DNA of 64,000 nt from Mycolicibacterium xanthum (GTDB lineage: Bacteria; Actinomycetota; Actinomycetes; Mycobacteriales; Mycobacteriaceae), in the NCBI RefSeq assembly GCF_019710635.1, contig NZ_JAIFZS010000008.1:310001-374000 (forward strand), in the 5' to 3' direction. The translations under genes and the position numbers were made by a program. The notes under the pieces are model-generated. The model was given only the letters and a program-made list of their open reading frames with translations. It was not told where the DNA came from and ran no database searches. Positions 1 through 11,027 of the stretch are shown one piece after another; position 1 is the first letter of the stretch; the number at the start of each line of letters is the position of its first letter.

Positions 1-523
1 CGAGCATGCCGCCGGACGGCGCCATCACGAGTCCGGTGCGGGTCAGCACCACCCGCACGCCGTAGTGCAGCGCCACCGCGGTCGCGGCCTCCCAGTCCAT
101 CGCCAGTCGCGCCAGGAAACCGGTTCCGGGCGCCGCGGACTCGTCCACCGGGGTGGCGCCGGTGTCGCCGTAGTAGCCGACCGCGCTGGAGTTGATCAGC
201 ACTGGTACACCGGCGTCGACGACGGCACGGGAGAGCACCTCGGTCGGGCCGATACGGCTGTCGCGCAGGCTCTGTTTGAAGGCCCCCGACCAGCGTTTCT
301 GTCCGATGTTGACCCCGCACAGGTTCACCACCGCGTCGACACCGGCCAGCGCGCCGGCGTCGAAGTCGCCGGTGTCGGGGTTCCAGAACACCTCGTCGGC
401 GGTCGACGGCGCCCGGCGCACCAGGCGCAGCACGCGGTGGTCGGTCGCCCGCAGGGCATAGACCAGCGCCGTGCCGATCAGACCGGAGGATCCGGCGACC
501 GCGACGACCGAGTCGGTGGACAT
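1..523 (-). CDS. TIGR01777-type NAD(P)-dependent epimerase (Rv2216-like), truncated by window edge
   Basis: Reading the minus strand from ATG at 523 gives a protein beginning [20 protein letters not shown], a Rossmann nucleotide-binding start (GxxGxxG-like GSSGLIG). It continues through [12 protein letters not shown] and [11 protein letters not shown], both typical of the TIGR01777/SulA-like branch of extended short-chain dehydrogenases (the YfcH family). About 174 residues are visible; the C-terminal part lies beyond base 1. The substrate of this family is not established. It lies 12 nt downstream of the dlaT stop on the same strand, so it is probably the second gene of a dlaT transcript, as in M. 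tuberculosis (dlaT then Rv2216). Family call is firm, function open. Confidence 0.85.
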   Translation of the reverse strand, partial: MSTDSVVAVAGSSGLIGTALVYALRATDHRVLRLVRRAPSTADEVFWNPDTGDFDAGALAGVDAVVNLCGVNIGQKRWSGAFKQSLRDSRIGPTEVLSRAVVDAGVPVLINSSAVGYYGDTGATPVDESAAPGTGFLARLAMDWEAATAVALHYGVRVVLTRTGLVMAPSGGML

Positions 524-535
524 CGGCACGGCCGT

Positions 536-2287
<1,752 letters not shown>

Positions 2288-2454
2288 ATGTCGTGGCTCC
2301 CTTGCACGGTCGGTCGCAGGTTCTCGGATGTCGGTTCCCATCCTGTCACGTCCGCCGTCACGTTTCGCCGTGGACGCGTCTACTCGGCGCTCTGGCAGTA
2401 TCGAAACGGGGCACGAGGTCAGCGGGGGCAGCAAGCCGGAAGGAGCACGCCCAG

Positions 2455-2808
2455 GTGGGACTGTTCGACAAGCTTCGCCGCGGGCGCGGTCGCGGTTCGG
2501 CGACCAGCGATCCCGCCGCCGACCTCCGGTACCTACAGCAGTGGGTCGCCGACCACCACGGTGTCGAGGCCTTCGTCGAGCCGAAGACGACGGTCACCGA
2601 CGTCACCGTCGTTCTGGTTGCCGCCGACGGGGAGTGGACGCGCCGGCGCGCCGGGGGACAGGCCGGCGCCCGACGGCTCAGCGATCGCCTCCGCATCCCG
2701 GTCTACGACGTGCAGAAGGTGGGCTACCCGCAACGCATGCGTGACTACGACGCACGCCAACGGATTCTGCGCAAGCGCGCAGCCCGTGAGGAGCTGGGCG
2801 ACCGGTAG
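2455..2808 (+). CDS. Small conserved-looking hypothetical protein upstream of ephD
   Basis: 117-residue protein starting [14 protein letters not shown] at GTG 2455, with a strong ribosome binding site GGAAGGAG (2438-2445) 9 nt upstream. It is basic and mixed alpha/beta in look, with no membrane segment or signal peptide; the C-terminus is rich in Arg/Lys ([15 protein letters not shown]). I do not recognise a family. It is divergent from dlaT and ends 9 nt before the ephD start, so the two are probably co-transcribed. An open frame continues upstream to 2260 but overlaps dlaT and lacks a ribosome binding site. I do not recall a counterpart at this place in M. tuberculosis. Coding is likely from the RBS and codon bias; function is unknown. 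Confidence 0.7.
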   Translation: MGLFDKLRRGRGRGSATSDPAADLRYLQQWVADHHGVEAFVEPKTTVTDVTVVLVAADGEWTRRRAGGQAGARRLSDRLRIPVYDVQKVGYPQRMRDYDARQRILRKRAAREELGDR

Positions 2809-2817
2809 GGTCCGCAC

Positions 2818-4446
2818 GTGAGCACGCGCCGGTTCGTTGCCAGCAGCGACGGGGTCCGCATCGCCGTCTTCGAACAGGGCAGCCCCGAGGCGCCCACCGT
2901 GGTGCTGGTGCACGATCACCCGGACACCAACGCCGTCTGGGATCCAGTCGTCGCAGCGCTGACCGATCGGTTCCGCATCGTCGGCTACGACGGGCGCGGC
3001 GCCGGTGAATCGGACGCCCCGCGCCGGGCGTCGGCCTACCGGGCGCAGCGGCTGGCCGACGACTTCGCGGCGGTCATCGATGCGGTGTCGCCCGACCGGG
3101 CCGTGCACGTGCTGGCCCACGGCTGGGGCTCGGTTGCAGTCTGGGCCTACCTGGACCGCGCCGGCACCACCGACCGGGTGGCGTCCTTCACCTCCGTCGC
3201 CGGCCCCAGCCCCGAGCACATGCGCCGGTACCTGGCCGACGCTCTCCGTCGGCCGCTGCGCACGCGGCGTTTTCTCGGTGGACTTCAGCAGTTCCGCCGG
3301 CTGGCGGTCAGCGCACCGCAGTCGCTGTCCGCGAAGGTGTACCGCGCCAACATCGTCGGCCCGACTGCCCGGACCGAACCGCCGGTCGACGTACCGGTGC
3401 AGCTGATCGTCGGCACCGCCGACCCCTACGTCGATGCACGGTTCTACGACGCGGTGTCGGTCTGGGTGTCGCGGCTGTGGCGGCGCGACATCGGCGCCGG
3501 GCATCGGGTACCCGACTCGCACCCACAGCTGCTGGCCCGTTCGGTCGTCCAACTCGTCGAACACCTCGACGGGGCGCCCCCGGCGCGCGAGTTGCTGCGC
3601 GCCCAGGTGGGCCGTTCACGGCCGACGTTCGGCGACACCCTGGTGTCGGTGACGGGCGCGGGCAGCGGCATCGGGCGCGAGACGGCGCTTGCCTTCGCCC
3701 GAGAGGGAGCCGAGGTGGTGGTCAGCGACGTCGACGAGGCCGGCCTGGAGGAGACCGCGCGGCTGCTGTCGAGTGCCGGCGCCACCGTGCACAGCTACCC
3801 CCTCGACGTCGCCGACGCGGCGGCGGTCGAGGCGTTCGCCGACCGGGTGTGCGAGCGCCACGGCGTGCCCGACATCGTGGTGAACAACGCCGGTGTCGGG
3901 CACGCGGGGTTCTTCCTCGACACCCCGTCCGAGGAGTTCGACCGGGTGCTCGACATCAACTTCGGTGGTGTGGTCAACGGGTGCCGGTCGTTCGGCAGGC
4001 GACTGGTCGAGCGCGGCGCGGGAGGCCACATCGTCAACGTCGCGTCGATGGCGTCCTACACGCCGGTCAACGTGATGAACGCCTACTGCACCTCGAAGGC
4101 CGCCGTGTACATGTTCTCCGACTGCCTGCGAGCCGAACTGGACGCCGCCGGGGTCGGGTTGACCACGATCTGCCCCGGAGTCATCGGCACCAACATCGTC
4201 GACACCACGCGCTTCTCGCTGCCCGTTGCGCGCCGCCACGACGCCGAGTCGGTGCGTGGGCGGGCACAGAAGGGCTTCGCGCTGCGCCGCTACGGCCCCG
4301 ACAAGGTGGCGGCGGCCATCGTGGACTCGGTCAAGAAGAATAAGGCGGTCCGACCCGTCACACCGGAGGCCTACCTGGTCTACGGGGTCGCGCACGCATT
4401 GCCGCAGGTGATGCGCAGCACCGCCCGCGGCGGCAACATCCTGTAG
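2818..4446 (+). CDS. ephD: EphD-like alpha/beta-hydrolase fused to short-chain dehydrogenase
   Basis: 542-residue fusion. Residues about 1-265 form an alpha/beta-hydrolase of the epoxide hydrolase type; about 275-542 form a classical SDR with TGAGSGIG (near 277-284), NNAG (near 355) and the YCTSK catalytic Tyr423/Lys427. M. tuberculosis EphD (about 592 aa, from memory) has the same architecture and acts on mycolic acid epoxides. Oddities: the nucleophile elbow reads LAHGWGS, so Gly102 sits where the catalytic Asp of HDWG is expected, the oxyanion motif is HDHP instead of HGxP, and the protein is about 50 residues shorter, apparently in the cap region. The SDR half looks intact. GTG start at 2818, 9 nt after the preceding small gene. 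Confidence 0.85.
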   Translation: MSTRRFVASSDGVRIAVFEQGSPEAPTVVLVHDHPDTNAVWDPVVAALTDRFRIVGYDGRGAGESDAPRRASAYRAQRLADDFAAVIDAVSPDRAVHVLAHGWGSVAVWAYLDRAGTTDRVASFTSVAGPSPEHMRRYLADALRRPLRTRRFLGGLQQFRRLAVSAPQSLSAKVYRANIVGPTARTEPPVDVPVQLIVGTADPYVDARFYDAVSVWVSRLWRRDIGAGHRVPDSHPQLLARSVVQLVEHLDGAPPARELLRAQVGRSRPTFGDTLVSVTGAGSGIGRETALAFAREGAEVVVSDVDEAGLEETARLLSSAGATVHSYPLDVADAAAVEAFADRVCERHGVPDIVVNNAGVGHAGFFLDTPSEEFDRVLDINFGGVVNGCRSFGRRLVERGAGGHIVNVASMASYTPVNVMNAYCTSKAAVYMFSDCLRAELDAAGVGLTTICPGVIGTNIVDTTRFSLPVARRHDAESVRGRAQKGFALRRYGPDKVAAAIVDSVKKNKAVRPVTPEAYLVYGVAHALPQVMRSTARGGNIL

Positions 4447-4459
4447 CTCGACATCATCC

Positions 4460-4478
4460 GGCGCGCCACGTGCGCGCC
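4460..4478. terminator. Hairpin after ephD, possible terminator
   Basis: A 7-bp perfect GC stem (GGCGCGC / GCGCGCC) with a 5-nt loop begins 14 nt after the ephD stop, between the convergent ephD and pepB genes. There is no T tract, which is common for mycobacterial terminators. Confidence 0.45.
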
Positions 4479-4510
4479 GTGTGAAGGTATTGGAACGTTC
4501 GAGCCTCAGC

Positions 4511-4526
4511 GTGAAGATATCTTCAC
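4511..4526. other. Perfect 16-bp palindrome GTGAAGATATCTTCAC
   Basis: The 16 bases equal their own reverse complement. The AT-rich centre stands out in this GC-rich region. It lies between the convergent ends of ephD and pepB. It could be a short terminator hairpin (6-bp stem, ATAT loop) or a protein binding site; position favours a role in termination. Confidence 0.5.
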
Positions 4527-4536
4527 ATTCGATGGG

Positions 4537-4600
4537 GCCGCTCGCGGCGGGTGCCCGATCAGCCGCTCGCGGCTGGTGCCCGATCAGCCGCTCGCGGCTA
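4537..4600. repeat. 25-bp tandem repeat, about 2.5 copies, over the pepB 3' end
   Basis: Units 4537-4561 and 4562-4586 are 25 bp each and differ by one base; a partial third unit from 4587 is the last coding part of pepB. The unit contains the pepB stop (tca at 4584-4586 on + ), so the last codons and the stop have been duplicated downstream of the gene. Each unit also contains a short GCCGC/GCGGC dyad. Confidence 0.85.
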
Positions 4601-6143
4601 TGTCCTCCAGGACCGCGAACATCGTCCGGGTCGGCACGCCGGTGCCGCCCTTGGGCGTGTACCCCCAGGGCCCGCCGGTGTTGTAGGCCGGAGCGGCGAT
4701 GTCGATGTGGGCCCACTGCACGCCGTCGGCGACGAACTCGCGCAGGTAGGTGCCCGCCACCAGCATTCCGGCGAAGCGCGACCCGCTGACGTTGGCCAGG
4801 TCGGCCACCGTGGACTTCAGGTCGTCCTTCAATTCCTCGGGTAGCGGCATCGCCCAGCCGTTCTCGCCGACCGACTGCGAGATCTCGGCCACCCTGTCGC
4901 GGAACTCGTCGCTGCCCATCACGCCCGGGGTGCGGGACCCCAGTGCGACGGTCTGCGCCCCGGTCAGCGTCGAGGTCTCGATCAGGTAGTCCGGGCCGTC
5001 CTGACACGCCCGCACGATCGCGTCGGCCAGGATCAGCCGCCCCTCGGCGTCGGTGTTGAGGACCTCGACGGTGATGCCGCCGTACTGCGTCAGCACGTCG
5101 CCCGGCCGCTGCGCGGTGGCCGACGGCATGTTCTCGGCCATCGGCACCGTCGCGATGACGTCGATCGGCAGTTTCTGCTGCGCGGCCAGCACCACGGTGG
5201 CGATGACCGCCGCGGCACCGCCCATGTCGGAGGTCATGTGGTGCATGTTGGCGGCCGGCTTGATCGAGATGCCGCCGGTGTCGAACGTGATGCCCTTGCC
5301 GACCAGCGCGACGGTCTTGCCTCCGCCGGAATCCGCTCCCCGCGTGCGCGCCTGGTTGTTGCCGCCGCGGTGCACCAGGCGGACCAGCCGCGGCGGGCGC
5401 GAGGATCCCTTGCCGACCCCGATGATGCCGCCGTAGCCCTCCTTGGCCAGGACCTTGTCGTCGAGCACCTCGACCTCCAGGCCGGCTGATTCGCCCAAAG
5501 CCTTTGCGCGCTTGGCGAACTCGGCGGGGAAGAGGTGGCTGGGCGGCGTGTTGACGAGGTCGCGGGCGGTCGCCACCGCCGTCGCGATGGCCGCCGCGCG
5601 CGCGGCGATCTCCTTGGTCGCCGCCCGGGTGTCGGGGGTCAGCGCAGTGATCTTGCGGACGCCGGTGTCCTTCGGCGCGGTCTTGTCGCTGCGGAACGCG
5701 GTGAACCGGTAGGAGCCCATCATCAGACCCTCGACGGTGGCCTCGAGGTCGATGTCGGACATGGTGGTGATCACCGTCTCCACCCCCGACAGCGACCGCG
5801 CCGCCACGCCCGCCGCGCGGCGGATGGTGTCGGCCGGCCACGTGTCGCGGTCTTTGCCCAGCCCGACCGCGAGCACACTGTCCACCGGCAGCGAGGGCGC
5901 CACCACCCGGGACAGCTGTTCGGCGCCGCCCTTGGCGCCCAGCGCCTCGAGTGCGACCTCGATCTCCCCGACGGCCTCGGCGTCCAGGTAGGGGTTGGCC
6001 ACCACCTTCGCCGCCGCGTCGTCTTCGGACCCGCCGACGACCGGGACGATCAGGACGGACGATGCGACCTTGCGCTTGGGCAGCGCGCTCGCGACGGCGA
6101 CGGTGGGGGACGGGTACGCGGTTGACGCGCTGACAGGGCTCAC
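4584..6143 (-). CDS. pepB: Leucyl aminopeptidase, M17 family
   Basis: 519-residue cytosolic M17 aminopeptidase that removes N-terminal residues using two divalent metals. The catalytic C-terminal domain shows [15 protein letters not shown] (metal-binding Lys/Asp) and [13 protein letters not shown] (the family signature with metal ligands and the catalytic Arg). The N-terminal macro-like domain is present and length is normal for the family. GTG start at 6143 is supported by a TAGGGT -10 element 8 nt upstream, suggesting a leaderless mRNA. It is divergent from gcvT, with only 40 bp between. In M. tuberculosis an adenylate cyclase gene (Rv2212) sits here; it is absent. Confidence 0.93.
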   Translation of the reverse strand: MSPVSASTAYPSPTVAVASALPKRKVASSVLIVPVVGGSEDDAAAKVVANPYLDAEAVGEIEVALEALGAKGGAEQLSRVVAPSLPVDSVLAVGLGKDRDTWPADTIRRAAGVAARSLSGVETVITTMSDIDLEATVEGLMMGSYRFTAFRSDKTAPKDTGVRKITALTPDTRAATKEIAARAAAIATAVATARDLVNTPPSHLFPAEFAKRAKALGESAGLEVEVLDDKVLAKEGYGGIIGVGKGSSRPPRLVRLVHRGGNNQARTRGADSGGGKTVALVGKGITFDTGGISIKPAANMHHMTSDMGGAAAVIATVVLAAQQKLPIDVIATVPMAENMPSATAQRPGDVLTQYGGITVEVLNTDAEGRLILADAIVRACQDGPDYLIETSTLTGAQTVALGSRTPGVMGSDEFRDRVAEISQSVGENGWAMPLPEELKDDLKSTVADLANVSGSRFAGMLVAGTYLREFVADGVQWAHIDIAAPAYNTGGPWGYTPKGGTGVPTRTMFAVLEDIAASG

Positions 6144-6183
6144 GGGGAATCACCCTAGCCACTGCCTACTAGTGTGGTTCGGC
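6144..6183. promoter_or_regulatory. Divergent pepB/gcvT promoter region with two leaderless-type -10 elements
   Basis: On the minus strand TAGGGT (6157-6152) ends 8 nt before the pepB GTG. On the plus strand TAGTGT (6170-6175) ends 8 nt before the gcvT GTG. Both fit the mycobacterial TANNNT -10 box followed directly by a start codon, and neither gene has room for a separate leader in this 40-bp gap. Confidence 0.5.
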
Positions 6184-7293
6184 GTGAGTGACAACCTGTT
6201 GGCCGGACCCCTGGAGAACCGGCACCGGGAGCTCGGTGCGAGCTTTGCCGAGTTCGGCGGTTGGCTGATGCCGGTGTCCTACGCGGGCACGGTCGCCGAG
6301 CACACCGCGACCCGCACCGCCGTCGGCCTGTTCGACGTCAGCCACCTGGGCAAGGCGCTGGTGAAGGGGCCCGGGGCGGCGGACTTCGTCAACTCCGCGC
6401 TCACCAACGACCTGCGCCGCATCGGCCCCGGCAAGGCGCAGTACACACTGTGCTGCACCGACGAAGGCGGGGTGATCGACGACCTGATCGCCTACTACGT
6501 CTCCGACGACGAGATCTTCCTGGTTCCCAACGCCGCCAACACCGCGGCCGTCGTCTCGGCGATGCGGCAGCGGGCGCCCGACGGGCTGACGATCACCGAC
6601 GAGCACCGGTCGCGGGCGGTGCTGGCGGTGCAGGGACCCAGGTCGGCCGACGTGCTCGGGACGCTGGGCCTGCCGACCGACATGGACTACATGGGCTACG
6701 CCGACGCGGTGTTCTCCGGTGTCGACGTGCGGGTGTGCCGCACCGGCTACACCGGTGAGCACGGCTACGAACTGCTGCCGGCCTGGGACGAGGCGACCGT
6801 GGTGTTCGACGCGCTGCTCGACGCGGTCCGCGCCCGCGGCGGGGAGCCCGCCGGCCTGGGCGCCCGCGACACGCTGCGGACCGAGATGGGTTATCCGCTG
6901 CACGGCCACGAACTCTCATTGGACATCTCGCCCCTGCAGGCGCGCTGCGGCTGGGCGGTGGGCTGGAAAAAGGACGCGTTCTGGGGTCGCGAGGCACTGC
7001 TGGCGGAAAAGGCCGCCGGGCCCGTGCGCACCGTGCGCGGGCTCAAGGCGGTCGGTCGCGGGGTGCTGCGGCCAGACCTCACCGTGCTCGGTGGCACCGA
7101 GGCCGGTGCCGATCCGATCGGCGTCACCACCTCGGGAACCTTCTCTCCCACACTGAAAGTCGGGATCGCGCTGGCGCTGATCGACACCGCCGCCGACGTC
7201 GCCGACGGTGCACGCGTCGCGGTCGACGTGCGCGGCAGGCTGATCGAGTGCGAGGTCGTCAAGCCGCCGTTCGTCGACACCCGCACCCGCTAG
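6184..7293 (+). CDS. gcvT: Aminomethyltransferase (glycine cleavage T protein)
   Basis: 369-residue T protein of the glycine cleavage system: takes the aminomethyl group from the H protein, releases ammonia and passes the one-carbon unit to tetrahydrofolate. The GcvT folate-binding domain is visible from the N-terminus ([28 protein letters not shown]) through [11 protein letters not shown] and [20 protein letters not shown], followed by the C-terminal barrel. Length is near the family norm. GTG start at 6184 gives [10 protein letters not shown] and is placed 8 nt after a -10 box; an open frame extends upstream into pepB but is not coding-like. Confidence 0.94.
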   Translation: MSDNLLAGPLENRHRELGASFAEFGGWLMPVSYAGTVAEHTATRTAVGLFDVSHLGKALVKGPGAADFVNSALTNDLRRIGPGKAQYTLCCTDEGGVIDDLIAYYVSDDEIFLVPNAANTAAVVSAMRQRAPDGLTITDEHRSRAVLAVQGPRSADVLGTLGLPTDMDYMGYADAVFSGVDVRVCRTGYTGEHGYELLPAWDEATVVFDALLDAVRARGGEPAGLGARDTLRTEMGYPLHGHELSLDISPLQARCGWAVGWKKDAFWGREALLAEKAAGPVRTVRGLKAVGRGVLRPDLTVLGGTEAGADPIGVTTSGTFSPTLKVGIALALIDTAADVADGARVAVDVRGRLIECEVVKPPFVDTRTR

Positions 7294-7338
7294 ACCGGAC
7301 CGGCGTCGCGGCCGGAAAAATCCCTCGCCACCCGGTAC

Positions 7339-7351
7339 TACAATCGCTTCT
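7339..7351 (+). promoter_or_regulatory. ilvE promoter -10, leaderless
   Basis: TACAAT at 7339-7344 is a near-consensus -10 box. Seven bases separate it from the ATG at 7352, so transcription should begin at the start codon. No -35 is evident and there is no ribosome binding site. Confidence 0.6.
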
Positions 7352-8455
7352 ATGACAGAAGGCCTCGAGTTCACCGTCGATCGCAGTGCGAATCCGGCGA
7401 GCGACGAGGTACGTGCCGGCATCCTGGCCAACCCCGGCTTCGGCAAGTTCCACACCGACCACATGGTCTCGATCGACTACGCCTCCGGTGCGGGGTGGCA
7501 CAACCCGCGGGTCATCCCGTACGGCCCGATCGAGCTCGACCCGTCGGCGATCGTCCTGCACTACGCCCAGGAGGTCTTCGAGGGCCTGAAGGCCTACCGC
7601 TGGAACGACGGGTCCGTGGTGTCGTTCCGCCCGGCGGCCAACGCGGCCCGGATGCAGACCTCGGCGCGCCGGCTGGCCATCCCCGAGCTGCCCGAAGAGG
7701 TGTTCATCGAGTCGCTGCGCCAGCTGATCGCGGTCGACGAGCCCTGGGTGCCGCCCGCGGGCGGCGAGGAGTCGCTGTACCTGCGCCCGTTCATCTTCGC
7801 CACCGAGCCGGGGCTGGGCGTGCGTCCCGCCGACGAGTACCGCTACCTGGTGATCGGCTCGCCCGCGGGCGCGTACTTCCCGCGCGGGATCAAGCCCGTC
7901 AGCGTGTGGCTGTCCAACGAGTACGTGCGGGCCAGCCCCGGCGGCACCGGCGCGGCGAAGTTCGGCGGCAACTACGCCGCCTCACTGCTGGCCCAGGCCG
8001 AGGCCGCCCGGCACGGCTGCGACCAGGTGGTGTGGCTGGATGCCATCGAGCGCCGCTTCGTCGAGGAGATGGGCGGCATGAACCTGTTCTTCGTCTTCGG
8101 CAGCGGCTCCACGGCCCGCCTGGTGACCCCGGAGCTGTCCGGCTCGCTGCTGCCCGGCATCACCCGGGATTCGTTGCTGCAGTTGGCCACCGACGCCGGC
8201 TTCGCCGTCGAGGAGCGCAAGATCGACGTCGACGAGTGGCAGAAGAAGGCCGCGGCCGGCGAGATCACCGAGGTGTTCGCCTGCGGGACCGCGGCCGTGA
8301 TCACCCCGGTCTCGCACGTCAAGCACAGCGAGGGTGAGTTCACCGTCGCCGACGGCGAGCCCGGTGAGATCACCATGGCGTTGCGCGACACGTTGACCGG
8401 TATCCAGCGCGGCACCTTCGCCGACACGCACGGCTGGATGGTCCCGCTGAACTGA
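7352..8455 (+). CDS. ilvE: Branched-chain amino acid aminotransferase
   Basis: 367-residue fold-type IV PLP enzyme for the last step of Leu, Ile and Val synthesis. Visible: [13 protein letters not shown], the substrate-loop region [15 protein letters not shown], the PLP-lysine segment [15 protein letters not shown], and [12 protein letters not shown], all conserved in BCATs. Length equals the mycobacterial enzyme (about 368). Start ATG 7352, 7 nt after TACAAT, so the mRNA is probably leaderless. Convergent with cobS, 15 bp apart. Confidence 0.95.
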   Translation: MTEGLEFTVDRSANPASDEVRAGILANPGFGKFHTDHMVSIDYASGAGWHNPRVIPYGPIELDPSAIVLHYAQEVFEGLKAYRWNDGSVVSFRPAANAARMQTSARRLAIPELPEEVFIESLRQLIAVDEPWVPPAGGEESLYLRPFIFATEPGLGVRPADEYRYLVIGSPAGAYFPRGIKPVSVWLSNEYVRASPGGTGAAKFGGNYAASLLAQAEAARHGCDQVVWLDAIERRFVEEMGGMNLFFVFGSGSTARLVTPELSGSLLPGITRDSLLQLATDAGFAVEERKIDVDEWQKKAAAGEITEVFACGTAAVITPVSHVKHSEGEFTVADGEPGEITMALRDTLTGIQRGTFADTHGWMVPLN

Positions 8456-8470
8456 CCGGCGACGGTCCGG

Positions 8471-9202
8471 TCAGCGGATCGCCATCCCGGCCGCGGCCAG
8501 CGTCGTGGTCACCTCCACCGCGGCGCCCAGCACGTCGCCGGTGACACCGCCGAACCTGCGCACGCAGTGGGCGACCAGCACCACGCTGCACGCGATGGCG
8601 ACGAGCACGGCCGCCGGGCCCTGCCACGGGCGCGCGCACGCGGGTGTCGCCACCGCCGCGGCCGCGGCGACCCACACCAGCACCACCCAGAGCGGTTGGG
8701 TGCCCGCCACCCGCCCGCCGAGGGTGCTCCCCGCGGCGGCGGGCACCGATCGCCGGCACGCCACGACCGCCGCGACCCGGCCGGCGACCACCGCGGCGAA
8801 CACCCCGGCCGCGCCGGTCTGCGCGAACGCCAGGGCCTGCACCAGGACCGTCACCGCGACGGCGGCCGCGCCGAACGGGCCCGCCGATCCGTCCCGCATC
8901 ACCGCCAGCGCCCGCTCCGGCGGGCCGTAGCAGCCCAGCGCGTCGGTGGTGTCGGACAACCCGTCGATATGCAGGCCCCGGGTGGCCAGCAGCAGCACCA
9001 CGACCACCAGCGCGCCCGACAGCGCGCTGCCGTCACCGAAGGCGCGGCCGCCGACCCATAATGTGGCGGCGGCCAGGGCACCCAGAACGGCGCCCGCCAC
9101 CGGCAGCGCGGTCATCACACCGCGGCCGACGGTCCCGGTGCGGGCTGCGGGGGTGGGCAGCACCGTCGCGAACGCGAACGCCCCGGCCAGGGAACGGATC
9201 AC
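8471..9202 (-). CDS. cobS: Adenosylcobinamide-GDP ribazoletransferase (cobalamin synthase)
   Basis: 243-residue polytopic membrane protein that joins adenosylcobinamide-GDP with alpha-ribazole (phosphate) to give adenosylcobalamin (phosphate). The motif [28 protein letters not shown] with DGLxDxxDxL matches the CobS catalytic signature, and five or six hydrophobic segments follow. GTG start at 9202 lies 3 nt after the cobT stop, so it is the last gene of a three-gene operon. Length is typical for the family. Confidence 0.93.
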   Translation of the reverse strand: MIRSLAGAFAFATVLPTPAARTGTVGRGVMTALPVAGAVLGALAAATLWVGGRAFGDGSALSGALVVVVLLLATRGLHIDGLSDTTDALGCYGPPERALAVMRDGSAGPFGAAAVAVTVLVQALAFAQTGAAGVFAAVVAGRVAAVVACRRSVPAAAGSTLGGRVAGTQPLWVVLVWVAAAAAVATPACARPWQGPAAVLVAIACSVVLVAHCVRRFGGVTGDVLGAAVEVTTTLAAAGMAIR

Positions 9203-9205
9203 CGG

Positions 9206-10249
9206 TCAGTCCCCGGCGATCCCGGCCTCGCTGAAGGTGGCCATCGACGCCAGGGTCGCCACCGCTGCCCGCAGCACGGGAAGCGCCACCACGGCGCCGG
9301 AGCCCTCGCCCAGACGCATGCGCAGCTCGACGATGGGCTCCAGTTCCAGGTACCGCAGCGCACGGGTGTGCGCGGGCTCGGTCGAGCGGTGGCCGGCCTG
9401 CCACCACAGCCGGGCGCCGGGAGCCAGCCGCTCGGCCGCCAGCGCCGCCGCCGTCACGACCAGGCCGTCGAGCAGCACGGGGGTGCGCCGCACCGCCGCC
9501 TGGGCGCAGAACCCGGTCATCGCGGCGAGATCGGCGCCACCGCAGATCCTCAGCAGCGCAATGGGATCCGCGGACAGCCTGCGGGTGCGGTAGAGGGCGT
9601 CGCGAATCGCGGCGGTCTTGCGGGCCCAGCCGGCGTCGTCGATGCCGGTGCCGCGACCGACCACCTCCACCGGTTCCGCATCGGTCAGCGCGGCGACCAG
9701 CGTCGCCGCCGGTGTCGTGTTGCCGATGCCCATGTCGCCGGCGATCAGCAGGTCCGCGCCCGCGTCGACCTCCTCGTCGGCGATGCGGCGGCCCGCCTCG
9801 ATGGCCTCGACCACCTCGGCGGGTGTCAGCGCGTCCTCGACGGTGATGTCCCCGCTCGACCGGCGGATCTTGTGCGCCCCGATCGCCGGCGTCAGCGGCT
9901 CGGCGCTGTCCACCGCGATGTCGGCGACCCGCACGCTCGCCCCGGCCACCTCGGCGAGCACGTTCACCGCCGCGCCGCCGGCTTCGAAGTTCGCCACCAT
10001 CGCCGCGGTGACCTCGGGCGGGTACGCCGAGACCCCGGCGGCCGCCACGCCGTGGTCACCGGCGAACACCACCACCCGGACCCGGGTGAATTGCCTTGGG
10101 GGACAGGTTCCCTGGCATGCGGCGACCCATACCGACAGGTCCTCGAGGCGGCCGAGCGCGCCAGCGGGCTTGGTCAGGGTGGCCTGACGGGTGCGCGCGG
10201 CGGCCTCGGCGTCCGGATCGGGTGCGGGGATCGCGGGGAAATAGCTCAC
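9206..10249 (-). CDS. cobT: Nicotinate-nucleotide--dimethylbenzimidazole phosphoribosyltransferase
   Basis: 347-residue enzyme making alpha-ribazole 5'-phosphate, the lower ligand of cobalamin. It shows [31 protein letters not shown] (substrate binding), [16 protein letters not shown], and the C-terminal [11 protein letters not shown] with the catalytic Glu, all CobT hallmarks. GTG start at 10249 overlaps the preceding DUF3043 stop by 4 nt (GTGA), which indicates translational coupling; cobS follows after 3 nt. Together they supply the last steps of cobalamin assembly; cobU is not in this window. Confidence 0.95.
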   Translation of the reverse strand: MSYFPAIPAPDPDAEAAARTRQATLTKPAGALGRLEDLSVWVAACQGTCPPRQFTRVRVVVFAGDHGVAAAGVSAYPPEVTAAMVANFEAGGAAVNVLAEVAGASVRVADIAVDSAEPLTPAIGAHKIRRSSGDITVEDALTPAEVVEAIEAGRRIADEEVDAGADLLIAGDMGIGNTTPAATLVAALTDAEPVEVVGRGTGIDDAGWARKTAAIRDALYRTRRLSADPIALLRICGGADLAAMTGFCAQAAVRRTPVLLDGLVVTAAALAAERLAPGARLWWQAGHRSTEPAHTRALRYLELEPIVELRMRLGEGSGAVVALPVLRAAVATLASMATFSEAGIAGD

Positions 10250-10941
10250 GGACGACGCGACGCGATGTCGGTGCCGCGCTCGACCTGAGGTCGTGGCGCG
10301 CGCATCCGGCGCAGCTGGGAGGCGCGGGAGGCGGCGTAGAAGCCGAGCTTCCAGCCGGTCTCGGTGTTGTTCGGGAACTTCTCGTCGGCCATCCGGTTCA
10401 CCTTGCGGCCCAGAATGAAGCCGTCGATGACCATCACCAACACCAGCACCAGCATGATCGGGGACATCAGCTGCTGCACCTGGACGGACGGCACCGCCAG
10501 CATCACGAAGATCAGGCCGAGCGCCGAGGGCATGAACAGCCCGAGCAGGTTGCGCCGGGCATCGACGATGTCGCGGACGTAGCGCCGCACCGGGCCCGTG
10601 TCGCGGGGCAGCAGGTAGGCCTCGTCGCCGGCCATCATCCGCTCTCGGCGGTCGGCCATGTCGGCTCGGCGCTGCACCTTGTCGGTCTTGCGCTCGTCGC
10701 GGGACAGCTTCGGGCCGCGCAGGTCCTTGCGGCGTTTGCGGGCCTCCGCCGAGGTCATCGGCGCGGGCGCGACCGGGCCGCGCTTGCGGGTGGCCTCGCT
10801 GCGCTTGGGGGTCGGCCTGCCCTTCGGTGCCGTCGCGGTGCGCTCGTCGCCATCGGCAGCGCCGACGTCACCGTGGGAGTCGGCGGGCGCTGCGCCCCCC
10901 GCCTCCGCGGACTTGTCCTTCTTCCGGCCCAGCAGGTTCAC
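10246..10941 (-). CDS. DUF3043 membrane protein (Rv2206-like)
   Basis: 231-residue protein of unknown function. A long charged, Lys/Arg-rich cytoplasmic N-terminus (1-125, including [14 protein letters not shown] and [18 protein letters not shown]) is followed by two closely spaced membrane segments (about 138-155 and 162-180) and a basic tail. This matches actinobacterial DUF3043. It heads the cobT-cobS operon, overlapping cobT by 4 nt; whether it has anything to do with cobalamin is unknown. GTG start at 10941, preceded by TAACCT and 7 nt, again leaderless in form. Confidence 0.85.
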   Translation of the reverse strand: MNLLGRKKDKSAEAGGAAPADSHGDVGAADGDERTATAPKGRPTPKRSEATRKRGPVAPAPMTSAEARKRRKDLRGPKLSRDERKTDKVQRRADMADRRERMMAGDEAYLLPRDTGPVRRYVRDIVDARRNLLGLFMPSALGLIFVMLAVPSVQVQQLMSPIMLVLVLVMVIDGFILGRKVNRMADEKFPNNTETGWKLGFYAASRASQLRRMRAPRPQVERGTDIASRRP

Positions 10942-10948
10942 AACTGCC

Positions 10949-10954
10949 AGGTTA
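10949..10954 (-). promoter_or_regulatory. -10 box of the DUF3043-cobT-cobS operon, leaderless
   Basis: On the minus strand TAACCT (10954-10949) is followed by 7 nt and the GTG start at 10941. Confidence 0.5.
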
Positions 10955-11014
10955 CTTCTCGGCGCTCGGGCGGGTCACCCCCCGTCCAGGTATGCGGCCG
11001 CTCGGGCGAGGCCA

Positions 11015-11027
11015 TAGTCTGCCGTGA
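11015..11027 (+). promoter_or_regulatory. -10 box of the glycerate kinase gene, leaderless
   Basis: TAGTCT (11015-11020), 7 nt, then ATG 11028; no Shine-Dalgarno sequence is present between them. Confidence 0.5.

Noticed and set aside
3616..6162. 848-codon minus-strand open frame across pepB and ephD
   Set aside because: It runs in another frame through pepB and antisense to ephD, has no domain and is extremely Arg/Gly-rich; a shadow of GC-rich coding.
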